Below are positions 1-11,410 of a stretch of DNA of 64,000 nucleotides, in pieces. Below the pieces are notes generated by a model. It worked only from the letters and a program-made list of their open reading frames with translations. It made no database searches and had not been told where the DNA came from. The stretch is from Lineus longissimus (Eukaryota > Nemertea > Pilidiophora > Heteronemertea > Lineidae). Both the position numbers and the translations under genes were made by a program. Every line of letters starts with the position of its first letter. Position 1 is the stretch's first letter. The stretch spans positions 12,770,001 to 12,834,000 of the forward strand of contig NC_088317.1 in NCBI RefSeq assembly GCF_910592395.1, written 5' to 3'.

Positions 1-1091
1 TATCCGATGGGACCAGGCGCACCAGAGGAACCGGAACCCTGCTCCAGATGGCTGAGTCTATCAGTAAGACCCGCTACCATCTGGATGAGCTGGGACAGTT
101 GCTGTCCCGACTCTGGTTCCGGACCCGACGTGCGGCTTCTCTCAACGACGGGCGGTTGAGGAGAGGGTGAGCGCATAAGCGAACCCTCCAAGCCGTATGT
201 ACGGGCGAATGGGTCTTCCGGAAGAGGAAGATGCCCATATTCTGAACCAGAGTTCAGATGTCCCCTCTGCGTGGCTCGTTCCATGGGAACGACGCCTCTG
301 CTACGAGGAGGGGGTGGCACTTCCGGTTGGCTCCACCTAAGAGGTTGGCCAACGTAGGGAGGTGCCTGCATTTCCGGCAGGACGAAGTCCGAAACCGGAA
401 ATGCCCGTAACTCCTTCGCCAGTATGGAGCTACCGGTTGCCCTTTTAGGAGGAGGTACGGAGGGCGGAAACGCTGTTACCGAAGACGCATGGCGTTTCGG
501 AGGTGGCGTTATAAAGTACGTCCCTACTCTACTGTGTCCGTGAGGACTGGGGTTATTTCGCAGTAAAGACTGAGAAAAACCCCCAGTAGAGTCTTCGGTT
601 ACTGATAAACGGGAACCCGCGTCAGCAACCGGAACTGCAATCGGCGGACCGGAAGCAGGGTGCACCCGCGGGTACAAAGGGCTTGTACTCGGGGGACCGG
701 ACGACAGAGGAACCGGAAGGTTCCCTGAGGTCCGGGGTATATTAAACCCTTGGAGACTTACTGGATGTAAGTCTCCCTTGGGACCACAGACATTGATAAT
801 GTCTGATCCCGCATCCTTCGCAGCCGCGGCTGGAACCGGAACTCGGCTGACGGAAGGGGTGGTGGCGGAAGGTCTGGTAGACCTCCTGGTTATTTGCCCG
901 GAAACGGAACCGGAAGAGGGTTGAGGCGACTTCGCGGCCCATTTCCCGCCACCAGACGAAGTCCTTTGTGGTGAGACAAAGGATGCCGTCGGAGGGGTAC
1001 GCCATATAAAAAATGGTACCAATGACAATAAAAACACTGGGAACCCCAAGTAGGCCAGAAAGGACGCAATTATTAATGGAAAGGAAAACAT
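1..1091 (-). CDS. Unidentified long open frame, partial (runs off left edge)
   Basis: The minus strand is open without a stop from an ATG at 1091 to base 1 (363 codons), with an in-frame stop just upstream (TAG, 1112-1110). The first 33 or so residues are strongly hydrophobic (MFSFPLIIASFLAYLGF, then VFLLSLVPFFIW) and look like a signal anchor or membrane segment. The rest is rich in Pro, Ser, Gly and Arg. Near the visible end comes a short heptad-like segment, LSQLIQMVAGLTDRLSHLEQ, which could be a coiled coil. Base composition is much richer in GC than the flanking AT-rich DNA, and the motif CCGGAA/TTCCGG recurs. I do not recognise the family. A retroelement gag-like protein is one possibility (Pro-rich region followed by a coiled coil), a host exon another. 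The long stop-free run in GC-rich DNA is the main support. Confidence 0.55.
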   Translation of the reverse strand, partial: MFSFPLIIASFLAYLGFPVFLLSLVPFFIWRTPPTASFVSPQRTSSGGGKWAAKSPQPSSGSVSGQITRRSTRPSATTPSVSRVPVPAAAAKDAGSDIINVCGPKGDLHPVSLQGFNIPRTSGNLPVPLSSGPPSTSPLYPRVHPASGPPIAVPVADAGSRLSVTEDSTGGFSQSLLRNNPSPHGHSRVGTYFITPPPKRHASSVTAFPPSVPPPKRATGSSILAKELRAFPVSDFVLPEMQAPPYVGQPLRWSQPEVPPPPRSRGVVPMERATQRGHLNSGSEYGHLPLPEDPFARTYGLEGSLMRSPSPQPPVVERSRTSGPEPESGQQLSQLIQMVAGLTDRLSHLEQGSGSSGAPGPIG

Positions 1092-1111
1092 GCCTACTTG
1101 AATTAAACACT

Positions 1112-1534
1112 ATTGCAATGGATCTGAGTCTTGTTCATTACAATAGAGAGGAGAATAGCCTACGTAAATCTACCCTACCAAGATCAAAATAATGGAGCCG
1201 GGTCGACTAAGCTAGCTAAGAAAGGTCTGTAATTAAATAGACTGGACAATACTAATGCCAAGATTAGTTTGGCGGTCTACTCCGTATGTGAATGAACCCA
1301 AAAATCGCCTAGACTTGGCTGGTTGAATTTGGTTTTAAATCGAATTCACGGCAGCTTTGAAAAAACGATGTGCTTCGTAGAAGCACAAGAGTAAAGACTG
1401 AATATGGCGGCATGAGATCGGCGCGATCTCGTGGGATCGGTCAGGGCGCCGCCTGGCGGCCGAGCTGTTAACTCAGTTCTCCCTTTACAAAATTAAAGGG
1501 ATATTCTTGTGTTTTAGCCCAAATGGAGTAACAT
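1112..1534. other. Non-coding stretch upstream of the left-edge frame
   Basis: I see no gene here. It would be the 5' flank of the left-edge frame. It includes a short palindromic GC-rich patch near 1410-1460 (GATCGGCGCGATCTC). Confidence 0.4.
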
Positions 1535-1676
1535 GCAAAAGTGTTCCATAGGTAAGTTTGAATGACACAAAATGCACCAAGTTTCAAGTTGATAGCTCCA
1601 GCAGTTACAAAATGTGCCTTGCTAACGGACTACAACGACGGACAAGGCGTGATGACATGAGCTCACCCGTGTCGGC
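1535..1676 (+). repeat. Fragment of the GGTGAGC-ended dispersed repeat
   Basis: The text (acaaaatgcaccaagtttca, then gctccagcagttacaaaatg, then gctaacggactacaacgacg and gagctcacc) is a diverged copy of the 3' end of the 1.1 kb repeat seen complete at 5465-6566 and 23195-24503. Confidence 0.6.
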
Positions 1677-2940
1677 TAAAATCCATACAAGCGTCACCTT
1701 GTATATCCATCATCCAAAGCACTACAACAACACACAACACTGAACAGCAATGGTACATACCTGTTGATGCAGTGGAACCTTGGAGGAGGAAATCAGAGAG
1801 ACACATTTAAGTAACACGTGCAAACATTTCAGTGAAATTGACAGCCAAAGGCCCTCCAAGTTCAAAATACTGTACTATCAGGACTCTTTTAGTCTGCTGT
1901 GCTCATCACCTCCACTCGAATTAAAAACTGCCCGATACTTAGAAAAACTGGCTCTCAAGTCTCAAACTGACTGCATTGAAAATTAAGTCTTCCAAAATTC
2001 ATGCTTATTGCAAAAGTTATACCCTGTTTGACAGTATAATATCAAATGATAATTTCAATGCTGAACTAGATGTAACGCGAACAAACATGTTCACAATGCT
2101 GTATCTGATCTATATGGCACTGAAATATGAATTAGTCAGGAAAGTTGTGTGGCCAATGGCAGAGTCACTAGGCCAATAAATCCTATTGGAGTCTAACCGT
2201 AGTGGCATGCAGAACGCTCATCCTGCCTGGGAGGAATACCCTCTGGAAAATACCACCTTCGTGTCCAGGTACAGCTGGAAATAGGGAATTTAAGATGCCT
2301 GCCAAAAAAGCTACTTGACACACCCCTGAAGTTTCATCAAAAAAATTCTGACACATTTAACCCTTTCAGGACTGAATATTTTTTTCCTATACCTCCACTC
2401 TTGACTGGATAATTTTCAAGTTTTTTCGTCAAAAATCGAAAGTTTTTGAAAGCAAAATATCGGCATGCAAGAATGACTATGAAATTGGCATGAATAGAAA
2501 AGGTATTCCCCAGGATGTCGGGAATCCCCTCCGAGCAGTTAAAGAATGCAGATTGGCATTAGAAATGACTGGAAAACCGATGTAGTGAAAAAATCGTCGA
2601 TCTCGCATTTCTGCGAGACTCGTCCAGAACGGAGGTATTGCGTTGCTAACAATTTTGCGAGACTCGTGCTGAAAGGGTCAAGGCGTTTAGAGCAGCCGTG
2701 AGGTCAAAATGGACAGAGATGGCAAGCGGTGAACAGATGCCCGGTAATTTAAAGTCCCCTTCAAAGCTCTAGGGGAAAAAATACAGGGTGTCTCAAAAAA
2801 AGTATACCCACCTTGAATCATCAATTATATGTAAACTACTAAATTTTATTCAAGTGTAGTATGTCATTAGAAAGAGCTGGATGTACTCTTTCCTAAAAAT
2901 GATACCCTAAACATGCATTTATTTTCACGGATGAAAAAAA
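1677..2940. other. Gene-poor stretch, no supported gene
   Basis: Only short chance reading frames are present. Around 2785-2812 there is a sequence (cagggtgtctcaaaaaaagt) resembling the terminal repeat of mariner-type elements, but no partner end was found. A possible splice-donor-like sequence on the minus strand at about 1755 (aacag/gtatgt) has no recognisable exon beside it. Confidence 0.4.
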
Positions 2941-2950
2941 AAGTTTTCGG

Positions 2951-3023
2951 AAGTGAGTGGGGCTCGAACACACTCTCCTGTGTGCTTAAGGAATTACACC
3001 CTCCAACCAAGCTATCTGGGCTT
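2951..3023 (-). repeat. tRNA-derived SINE head or tRNA pseudogene
   Basis: On the minus strand, GCCCAGATAGCTTGGTTGG carries an A-box-like TAGCTTGGTTGG. About 40 bases later GTGTTCGAGCCCC is B-box-like. Spacing suits the internal pol III promoter of a tRNA-related SINE. The arms do not fold into a full cloverleaf by eye, so I do not call a functional tRNA. Confidence 0.45.
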
Positions 3024-3707
3024 TCTGGAAAATCTGTAAAAAGTTCCAAATATTTTACCAACTTTCTCCTCATCATTTTTCAAGGATCTTTTATTCCCTG
3101 CTCTTCCCAGATTTGAGGGTCCGTCAGATGAGACTAAAAGTCAAAGTCCCTTGTACCCGAGTGTCTACGCTAGCGCAAGAGATCCCACACAGGTGGACAC
3201 ATTTTCCAAAGCAGCGACAATATTCAAACATATCATCTCTGCCAGTGTTGGCTTCCATTGCGTGTGTTTTGCATGTATTACATGCATAATGTACACAAAT
3301 GTACACGGCAAGAATGCTCGAACAAAATGCTGTAAATGTGGCGATTTACGAAAGATCGTCGAGTCTGCTGTAATGTAGCCTTATCTAATATTACTGAAGT
3401 GAATATATTCATTCCTATTTTGAGCCGATTAAAACTGTTCAAGGGCCAAAACTCACCACGCTTCAAATCATCATCGTCTGCACGCACAAACCTGATCACA
3501 CAGCAATTTTCTATACATTTCCAAAATAGTTTGCATAAAACCCCTCAAAATCACTTTGTTTTAGGAGGAATTTATTCGAACAAAAACTTGAAATGCATGT
3601 TGAGGAAATGTTGAGGTGGACAGTCAGGTTGGACACAAAATCCAACTGATAACGACACCAGTAAAGATTCATGAATGAAGAGTAATGAAATATCATTGTG
3701 AACTTAC

Positions 3708-3867
3708 TGTATGGTTTAAACTTTGTCATGTACTTTGATTCCTGCTCCTCTTTCTGCGACTTATCATAGTAGTTGAGGGCATCCAAGACAGCCTGTGGAT
3801 TCTTCTTCTTCTCCTGTTCTGTGATTGCCGAGTGTTGTAGTAGGTCCGCCCATGCCCTTGGCATGCC
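3708..3867 (-). CDS. PAK-like kinase gene, exon 4 (autoinhibitory region)
   Basis: This exon follows the CRIB exon of a group I p21-activated kinase. It starts [19 protein letters not shown] and continues [15 protein letters not shown], ending near [10 protein letters not shown]. These match the family pattern G-M-P-x-x-W-x-x-L-L and K-N-P-Q-A-V-L-D-x-L-x-x-Y-D of the PAK inhibitory switch, which holds the kinase inactive until Cdc42/Rac binds. The acceptor reads ttcttgttgcag/GGC and the donor CCATACA/gtaagt. It begins in phase 0, exactly as the upstream exon ends (GEFT/GMP), and ends in phase 1. The following exons (acidic linker, kinase domain) are not found downstream to base 1, so the gene is truncated by the window or has another very long intron. 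Confidence 0.93.
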
Positions 3868-5130
3868 CTGCAACAAGAAATGATTTATTTCTCAATCATG
3901 ATATATCACAGGCAAGAATTGTTGTGGATTGAAGTGCATGGTCACTCCTGCACTTAGTGGGTGTACCATATCTGGGTGTGCCACATCCTGACATGCAGGG
4001 GTCAATTTTGAGCAGAACAGACCCACCACAGAAAAAAAAGAAATGAATTGCCCTGAACAGTATCCAAGATCACTGCAAAACCCTTCGCTGATCAGAGAAC
4101 TTGGGAACTTACTACCTCTTTGGAAGGTTACCTCAAATCTGGTGTTTTATGAGGGTTGCCTCCCAAAGGGGATGTGAGGCTGACACTCTGATGTCCCAAT
4201 AGGTGGACGTTTGGAATGTTTTTACCAGATTTGCAGAAGGCAGTGGGCATGCTGATAACCAATGCAAAGCATGATCAGATATTGAAAACCAGTTACATGC
4301 AAGTGCAAAAAAATCCTGATTAAATATTTATATATTTTTTTTCTGGCCAACTTGATATTCAGAACTTTAGGTGTTTTGACCTCCTGATAGGGAGGTACCA
4401 TCATTTTGTGATTGAACGTGAAAAATGTCTGATAAGAGGATGTTCATAATACAAAAACGAAGGATTTGCGAAGCACAAGAAGCGTTTGCTTGTGATGATG
4501 ACCAATGGAAAATGTGAAAGGAAAACAATTGAAGTGCAAAAGAAAGAAAAAATACGATAAAAATAAATTTTCTGGATGATCTAATGTCAATTTATAATCT
4601 TTTGACCTCCCAACGATGGGGGGGGGGGGGGGGGGGGGTTCAATCGTAATCGAAATCAACAAAAATATTTTTGAGAAGAGGTGAATGTCTTAAAATCCGG
4701 AAATGACCAGATATTCACTGATTTCAGACTATTATAGAGTACTTACTGCCTTCTTATCAAACATATACTGCTGGTTCGGCTATTTTTGTGATGCACATGT
4801 ATGACGGAGAGGTGCCACTGGTATTGGCATGGATACACCCCATCTGACTGGAACCGGAAGGTTACGTCCAGATGCAGCAATGGTTCTTCACTGCTTTAAC
4901 CTTTATTGATTATTGCAATGATAGACTGTCACTTTTTTTAATTTGAAATTTCCAGCTCCCCACCACCACAAAAGGCCCACGACAAATTTATAAGATGTAA
5001 AAAATAATGCTCCAGAAAAATATAATTAAGCGTAAAAAATGTAGGAAAATATACTAGATATAGTGATATTGAATATTCCACAAAATGGATGGAAGGAAAT
5101 TCAAGATGTTTCAGTTAGGTGTTGACTAGG
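3868..5130. other. Start of the 13.1 kb PAK intron
   Basis: This lies inside the intron between PAK exons 3 and 4. There is no gene. A poly-G tract of about 20 bases sits at 4619-4638. A short proline run in one frame is an artefact of that tract. Confidence 0.6.
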
Positions 5131-5139
5131 ATGCATTGA

Positions 5140-5305
5140 CTAGGATGATGTTTCTAGGTTCCAAGAAGGTGACATCCATTGGCAGCCGTGGCATTCTCCT
5201 ATTGGTCAGGAAGAATGGGCTGAAGCCAGTGGCGTTGCAGACAGACATCTGGTAACTGAACAGAATCAGCTCGATGAACTGGTTCCAATCCATTTGCAAA
5301 TTCGA
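5140..5305 (-). pseudogene. Retrotransposon integrase C-terminal fragment
   Basis: The minus strand encodes DWNQFIELILFSYQMSVCNA followed by TGFSPFFLTNRRMPRLPMDV. This fits the end of the Ty3/gypsy integrase core (DW-x-x-x-L-x-x-I-L-F-x-Y-x-x-S-x-x-x-x-T-G-x-S-P-F-x-L-x-x-x-R-x-x-R-L-P-x-D). It is about 55 residues with no flanking pol sequence, hence a small relic. Confidence 0.7.
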
Positions 5306-5464
5306 TACATAAATCGAAATCCCTTGTAAACTGTAGGGGTTCCATCAAATTTCTCTGTTAACTCATTGCACTGAGGTCAATATGACGGCGCTTTATGGTG
5401 CTGTACATGTGGCAGCCATACTGAATATTGCATCGCACTGATTCTGGAAACAATTGCTTTTTAA

Positions 5465-6566
5465 AATGAAATGGCCAGGGCCATTGTGCTCACCTCATGT
5501 GGAGGAAAGATGGTATTGTGTCATGTAGTGTTAGGTTTGATGTAGGTCCAAGCAATTACAATTTCCCCAAATGGCCAATTTACAGTACATTCGACCTCTG
5601 TGACCTTGAAAAGTAGGTCAAATCAAAAAAGATCCGGGTGACACATTGAATGGTTGTAAGAATTAGATGTACTTATGATATAAAATTGGTGCCAATCGGG
5701 CAAGTAATTACTAGGAATAATGGCATTTTGAAGAATTTAGGATTTGACCCCCTCCCTGGAGGCCAAACGGCAAATCAGATCGCACCAAACTTCAGTACCT
5801 GAGATAACCTGACCAAGGGGTACATGTGTACTTAATTTGTGATCAATAGTCATTGCAGTTAAGAAACGTGCCATAGTTACGGCCTGACGGCCAATTTACG
5901 CCATTTGACCTCTGTGACCTTGACAAGAAGGTCAAATTAAAAACCTGTGTGACGTATACTGTATGGTGGTTAGATGTACCCATGATATCAAATTGGTGGC
6001 AATCGGGCAAGAAGTTAAGGAATAATCACATTTTTAAGGTTTTTGGATTTTGCCCCCTGGTGGTCAAGTGGTGAATCATATTGGACCAAACTTCGGTCCC
6101 TGAGATCACCTGACTAAGGGGTAAATGTGTGCGAAATTTGGAATCAATAGTCATTGCAGTTAAGAAACGTGCCATAGTTACGGCCTGACGACCAATTTAC
6201 ACCATTTGACCTCTGTGACCTTGAAAAGGAGGTCAAATCAAAAACCCGGAGGATATATGATGCACCTTTGCTAGAAGTACCTACCATATTTATTTCAAAA
6301 TTTCCTGACTACTATTAAGGGAGATATTGCATATTTTCACTTTTAACGTTTGGCCCCCTGGTGGCCAAACCATGAAACGAATCGGACCGAAACTTGGTCT
6401 CCAAGGTGTCATTACATAAGGGTACATGTGTACCAAGTTTCAACTCAATAGCTCTAACAGTTACGAAACGTGCCCTGCTAACGGACGACGGACGACGACG
6501 ACGACGACGACAGACGACGGACGCCACGGTATGGGATAAGCTCACCTCTGCTAAGAGGTGAGCTAA
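5465..6566 (+). repeat. 1.1 kb dispersed repeat, copy 1 (DR3-bearing)
   Basis: It starts with AATGAAATGGCCAGGGCC and ends with a hairpin (AGCTCACCTCTGCTAAGAGG then TGAGCTAA). In between are three diverged internal units of about 300 bp, each with a cluster TGACCTCTGTGACCTTGA followed by (A/G)GGTCAAAT, and then a CGACGG-type microsatellite. The second copy (23195-24503) is nearly collinear. No coding frame spans it. A hairpin followed by CTAA recalls Helitron ends, but the 5' end does not show the expected TC, so I leave the class open. Confidence 0.8.
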
Positions 6567-8195
6567 AGACTTCTCACAGACAGAAGTGAAATTGGCTCCC
6601 TAATGACATGAAATGTGGTCTCCAAAATCGAAAAAATGGAAAGGAAACTGAATATGGTGGGCATATTGAATAGTGACATGCATCATTTTTTAACTCGAGT
6701 TGTCAGTTGTCTGGTATGCAGAATCTGGGATTGTCTTAGAGTCAAATAAATTTTCTTTACTTACAACCACCTGCCGCAGTGAATGAAATAAAAGTATGTT
6801 CTTGTTAATTGTGACCCGTCAACGCAAAACCAGGCGCATGTAGTTCTGAGCTTGGCAGGTTGAGACGGACTGTTTGTTCATTTCTCTATTGTCTGCCTTT
6901 TGTGAAATATGAGCACATCAATTTCTTCCATTATCACCTGGTGTCATTTAGGCTCATCTTCTGTGCGACATGTGCCTGGTTTTGCTGTGATGGGTCACAA
7001 TTGGTAGTGCTCCAAGTGCAAAGTTCCAAATTTCCAGTTAGATGGCACTGGAGGGATGTCATAGAAATCTAGGAAATCCTCAATTGCTGTGCTAGAGTAA
7101 GGGAGCTGTAGCACTAGTAGGGTATTGCCTGGAAAAATATGTGTGGGTAAAAAACTTTCATTTTGGCATGAAAAGTTGAATTTTAAAACAGAATAACCCA
7201 ACTTCTATCTTCATCTTGGTCAAAAGAAACAATAGGTCACAACACTAAAAGTCTCTTCAAAGGAACCAATCTGAGGGTTTTCGATTCATCTTGACCCATC
7301 AAGGGTGAAGATTCACAAACTGATCTACTCATTGCCACAAGGAAAACATCAGAATTGTGAAAATCAAGCATTCAAGCTTCACGATGCATTTTTCATGTCA
7401 AGGTAAAACTATTTCCTCAAAAGACTGTTTCATTCAACCCCGTAATAAACCTCTATACGCACTACTTGAAAATTCAGACCTATTTCTTGTCTTTCTATAA
7501 CGTCCCTCCAGTGCATCATCTCACAACAAATTTTGGAATCACTGTACTTGGAGAGCCACCAATATAAAACCGAAACCAATAAATTATTCTAACACGTGTT
7601 TAAGAAGATGAAGTTTTAATCCTGTAATACCTTTAAAAGTTGCATGCATGCAGAAGAAAACAAAGCCAACGTAAATATTGCACAATAAACTAAGGAAACA
7701 AGCACAACATTGTAGGACCCGTCAACGACCTGGTGTCAAGACAATTCAGTGATGAAGCCCTTGGTTCCAAAATGACCAGTCAACAACAATAAGTCAGTAC
7801 TGCCACAAACAGTGGTATGGGAATCACAATAAATATCACTCACTGTACGAAGACCGAGGTTACATGTAACTGCCACAAAACACAGGCCCTCATTAAAAAT
7901 GAGTAACATTTAATACTTGACATAATGATAATTCAGAACAAATCCCCAACCCATCCCACTGAAATATGAATTATATTAATCCGGCAACCCTATTCTTGAA
8001 TAAAGATCTGAAATACAAATCTTGAATTTTGGCATTTTCACCAATCACTACAGTCCCAGCCACAACTGACATAATCTGCTTGATGCAAGCTGATCACAAC
8101 CTCTGCTGTGGTGCTACGTAAGCTGGCTGTGTGCATGCCATGAAAATTTGCTGCGACACCTAACGAGCGCAAAACACTTCAGCGATCCTACTGTG
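6567..8195. other. PAK intron, no gene
   Basis: AT-rich intronic DNA with no supported gene or complete repeat unit recognised. Confidence 0.5.
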
Positions 8196-9236
8196 AATGA
8201 AAAGGCCAGGGGCCATTGTGCTCACCGTATGCTATATTTTGTGGTAAGGAATTCATGATGATTAAGAAACACGCCACATGTGTAGTATAAAGGTCAAATC
8301 AAAGTGGGACTATGACATGTGATGTATCCTTGCTTGGAGTACCCACCGACCACACTAATATTATCGAAAAACAGGTCACTTATAAGCAAGATATTGCACT
8401 TTCTACGTTTTCAGTTTCGGCACCCCTTGTGGCCAAGTTCAGAATCAGATCTAACCGAATTTCTGCGTTAAAGGTAAATTTGACATAGGGGATCATGTGT
8501 AATATACCAAGCTTCAAGTTCATACATTTAAAAGTGATTAAGAAATGTGCAATAGTTACATTCAAATGGCCAATTTACCTCTGCGACCTTGAAAAGGGGG
8601 TCAAATCAAAAACCTGCAGGATATGTGATGTATATCCTTGCTTGGAGTACCTACCATAAGAATATAATCGAAAACAAGTCACTATGAATAACCGTGATAT
8701 TGCACTTTGTACCTTTTTTAGTTTTGACCCCCTGGTGGCCAAGTGGAGAATCAGATCAGACAAAAATTTGTGCTGTCAGAGGTTAAACGACATAGGGAGT
8801 CATGTGTACCAAATTTCAAGTTCATTGCTTTTGCGGCTAAGAAACGTGCCATAGATACACACAAACCGCCATTTGACCTATGTGACCTTGAAAATTAGGT
8901 CAAATCAAACCACGTGGGATATGTGATGTATCCTTGCAAGGAGAACCTAACACAAAGATTTTATCGAAAACGAGTAACTTATAACACTCTAACAGAGAAA
9001 TCACATTTTTTAGGTTTTCTATTTTGGCCTCCAGGTTGCCAAGTCAAGAATCAGAATTGACTGAAATTCAATGTCAGAGGTCACCTGACCTAGGGGATCC
9101 TGTGTACAAAGTTTCAAGTTCGTAGTTCTATCGGTTAAGAAATGTGTCACTGAATTTAAACAGGATACAGACGAAAGACGATGGAGGACACCGACGGACA
9201 CTGCAGTATTGTATAGACTCCCCTACGGTGAGCCAA
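8196..9236 (+). repeat. 1.0 kb dispersed repeat, copy 3 (most diverged)
   Basis: It opens with AATGAAAAGGCCAGGGGCCA and closes with cggtgagccaaaa, the same ends as the copies at 5.5 and 23.2 kb. The internal units with TGACCTATGTGACCTTGA and GGTCAAATC are recognisable but heavily mutated, so this is the oldest of the three. Confidence 0.75.
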
Positions 9237-9806
9237 AAATGTGTGTAAGTGGAACACAGCGCTAGCAAAAGTGATGTCGGATGAGATTATTAGAGTATTC
9301 GTGCAACCGATGCGGAGGGTTGCATGTTAGTTACATGCAAACTGCGCATGAGATATGCAAATTAAGGAATGTCAATTGTGATAAGGACTGTACAAATTGC
9401 CAAAATTTGGGGTCCAAATAAACCAAGAAGCAACGCCATTGAAGGCATTAGGATAGGTAGCGTTACCCTTAAAATGTTCATTGCACAAGTTGCAAAATAG
9501 ATCGAGCACCCCCAAGGGCCAGCAGCTGAAATCTAAGATAGCAGACACAATGATCGTGCTGATTTAGAAATGACAGCACTGCAAGACAAAACAGGAAGCA
9601 AACTGAAGATATCTCTTGTGAGTGAATTCATGTTGCAATGAGATGTCCATCCGACAAGTTACATGTGGAAGCTTCTAGACTCATTCACGGGTAGAGATCT
9701 GTTTATTAAAAGCAATCCAAGCCAATGCTTTCCCTGAAAGTGCAGCCAATGGATATTTCATATGAATCCTATGATTTATTCCAAGTGTTTCTAAATAATG
9801 AATGAA
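9237..9806. other. PAK intron, no gene
   Basis: No supported feature. It ends at the 5' boundary of the BEL/Pao LTR. Confidence 0.5.
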
Positions 9807-10027
9807 TGTCACGGACAGTTTGCTTCCTACACTCTTAGCCACGCCTCCTAAACCCTAAGGTCCACCCCTTCTTAAACCCCTATTTTTGTATTGTTAACCA
9901 TATATTCATTGCCATGCTTTTACAATAAAGTAAGTTAGTCTACAGAAACCAAGTTGTGAAGTTGGCCATCACTTGCTCAGCCTTCCCAAATCATGCATTT
10001 TGCCATAAAAGGACTTGACCCCACACA
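9807..10027 (+). mobile_element. BEL/Pao LTR (5' copy)
   Basis: It starts TGTCACGGACAG and ends CACACA, a TG...CA type LTR of 221 bp with a polyadenylation-like AATAAA at about 9925. Three bases later TGGTGCCGTGGCC begins at 10031, a primer-binding-site-like sequence of the kind placed after BEL/Pao LTRs. A second partial copy of this LTR lies at 16567-16705 in the same orientation, 6.7 kb away. Confidence 0.75.
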
Positions 10028-10046
10028 TTTTGGTGCCGTGGCCAGA

Positions 10047-11410
10047 ATGGAAGAGAAGGGCCTATGCACAAGGAGATCAGTCCAGCGAGGGCAACTAGAA
10101 AAGTTGCTTACAGAAGGGGAAGCGCTAAGCGGGGATGATGCCAGATTAGCAGAGCTAATTGCTCTCACGAAATGCGTGTCCAGTAAGCTGGGCGAACTTG
10201 AGGATCTTGATAATCAGGTGTTTGAGAAAACCGCGATCGGGGAGCTTGAGGAGGAACTGATAAACGCAGATGATATCAGAGGACGAGCATAGCTCTTGAA
10301 ATGCACGGCAAAAACCTGAAGCCGGCTAGACCTGTCACGACCTCACCTCAAAGCTCATCAGAGTCCACTAAACGTAATGTAAATTTGCCAAAACTTAACC
10401 TAACAAAATTCGATGGCAATATTCTCGAGTGGAATACGTTTCTGGATAGTTTCAATGCAGCCATACACAACAACAAGTCATTGTAGGACATTCAGCGCTT
10501 GCAGTACCTTAAGGAACACTTGGTTGGGGAGGCCAAGGATAAACATCTAAATCTGCCTCTCGCTAACGCAAACTATCGGCAAGCACTGGACATCCTAAAG
10601 GAAAATTACGGACAAACGCATCTATAGTCATTTACGCTTACATGAACGATTTCTGGAGAATACCTGGACCAAACAGGTCCCTAGCAAGCCTCCAGAAATT
10701 CTACGACAGGATTGAAACATCAAAACGCGGTCTTTCCTCTCTCGGAAAAAACCGAGGATTCATACAGTGATTTACTTGTACCCATCATTCTCCAGAAGCT
10801 TACGAAGGAAATACGTCAACAGATAACAAGAACACGCGGAAATTCGAATTGGAATATCAAGGATTTACGTTTGGCGATAAAAGGGAAATCGATACGTTAC
10901 CCGCGGGTGAATGCGCATCGCCCTGTGCCGTGGGTGAGTCTCAATCTTATTCAGAATCAAACATGTCAAATTTAACCGGAGCCTTCGTAGCCCAATCCCG
11001 TCTGCCTATTACATGAATGTTTTGTAAGGAACAGCACTAACTCGGCTCTGTGGACTACTGTTATGGATGTCGCGAAAAGGAAGGAGATAATCATGAAGGA
11101 AGGACGCTGCTTCAATTGCCTGGGAAGAAACATAGTGAAAGAATTTACAGACCCACTTAGAGCGCTTAGAAGATGGGCGATACTCAGCGAGGTTGCCTTG
11201 GAGACCGGACCATCCACACCTACCTACCAACTATTAAATTTGCCAAGCCAGGACTAAGAGAATGGTCCGGAGGATCGCACCCGATACCAGGGCCGTCTAC
11301 AACAAGATCATAAAGGAACAGTTCTCTAGCAGCTTCATTGAGACAGCAGATGATACAGTTCCAGGGACAGGCCCTTATCTCCCACACCATCCTGTAGCAA
11401 AGGATTCACA
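10047..11410 (+). pseudogene. BEL/Pao retrotransposon gag-pol remnant
   Basis: The reading begins at ATG 10047, just after the primer-binding-like site. Pieces in several frames belong together: a Leu/Glu-rich gag start (LEKLLTEGEALSGDDARLAE); the DUF1759-type gag segment LPKLNLTKFDGNILEWNTFL at about 10386-10486, continued after a stop; the segment DSYSDLLVPIILQKLTKEIR at about 10750; a zinc-knuckle start (GRCFNCLGRN) near 11103; and then the N-terminal end of reverse transcriptase (YNKIIKEQ ... PYLPHHPV) at 11292-11400. Between zinc knuckle and RT most of the protease region is missing. There are stops at 10290, 10484 and 10625 and several frameshifts. This is a dead internal-deletion copy. 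Confidence 0.85.

Noticed and set aside
742-1110. A 122-codon minus-strand frame
   Set aside because: It overlaps the much longer 363-codon frame in a different register and has no independent support.
4444-4662. Frame containing a polyproline run
   Set aside because: Caused by the poly-G tract at 4619-4638.
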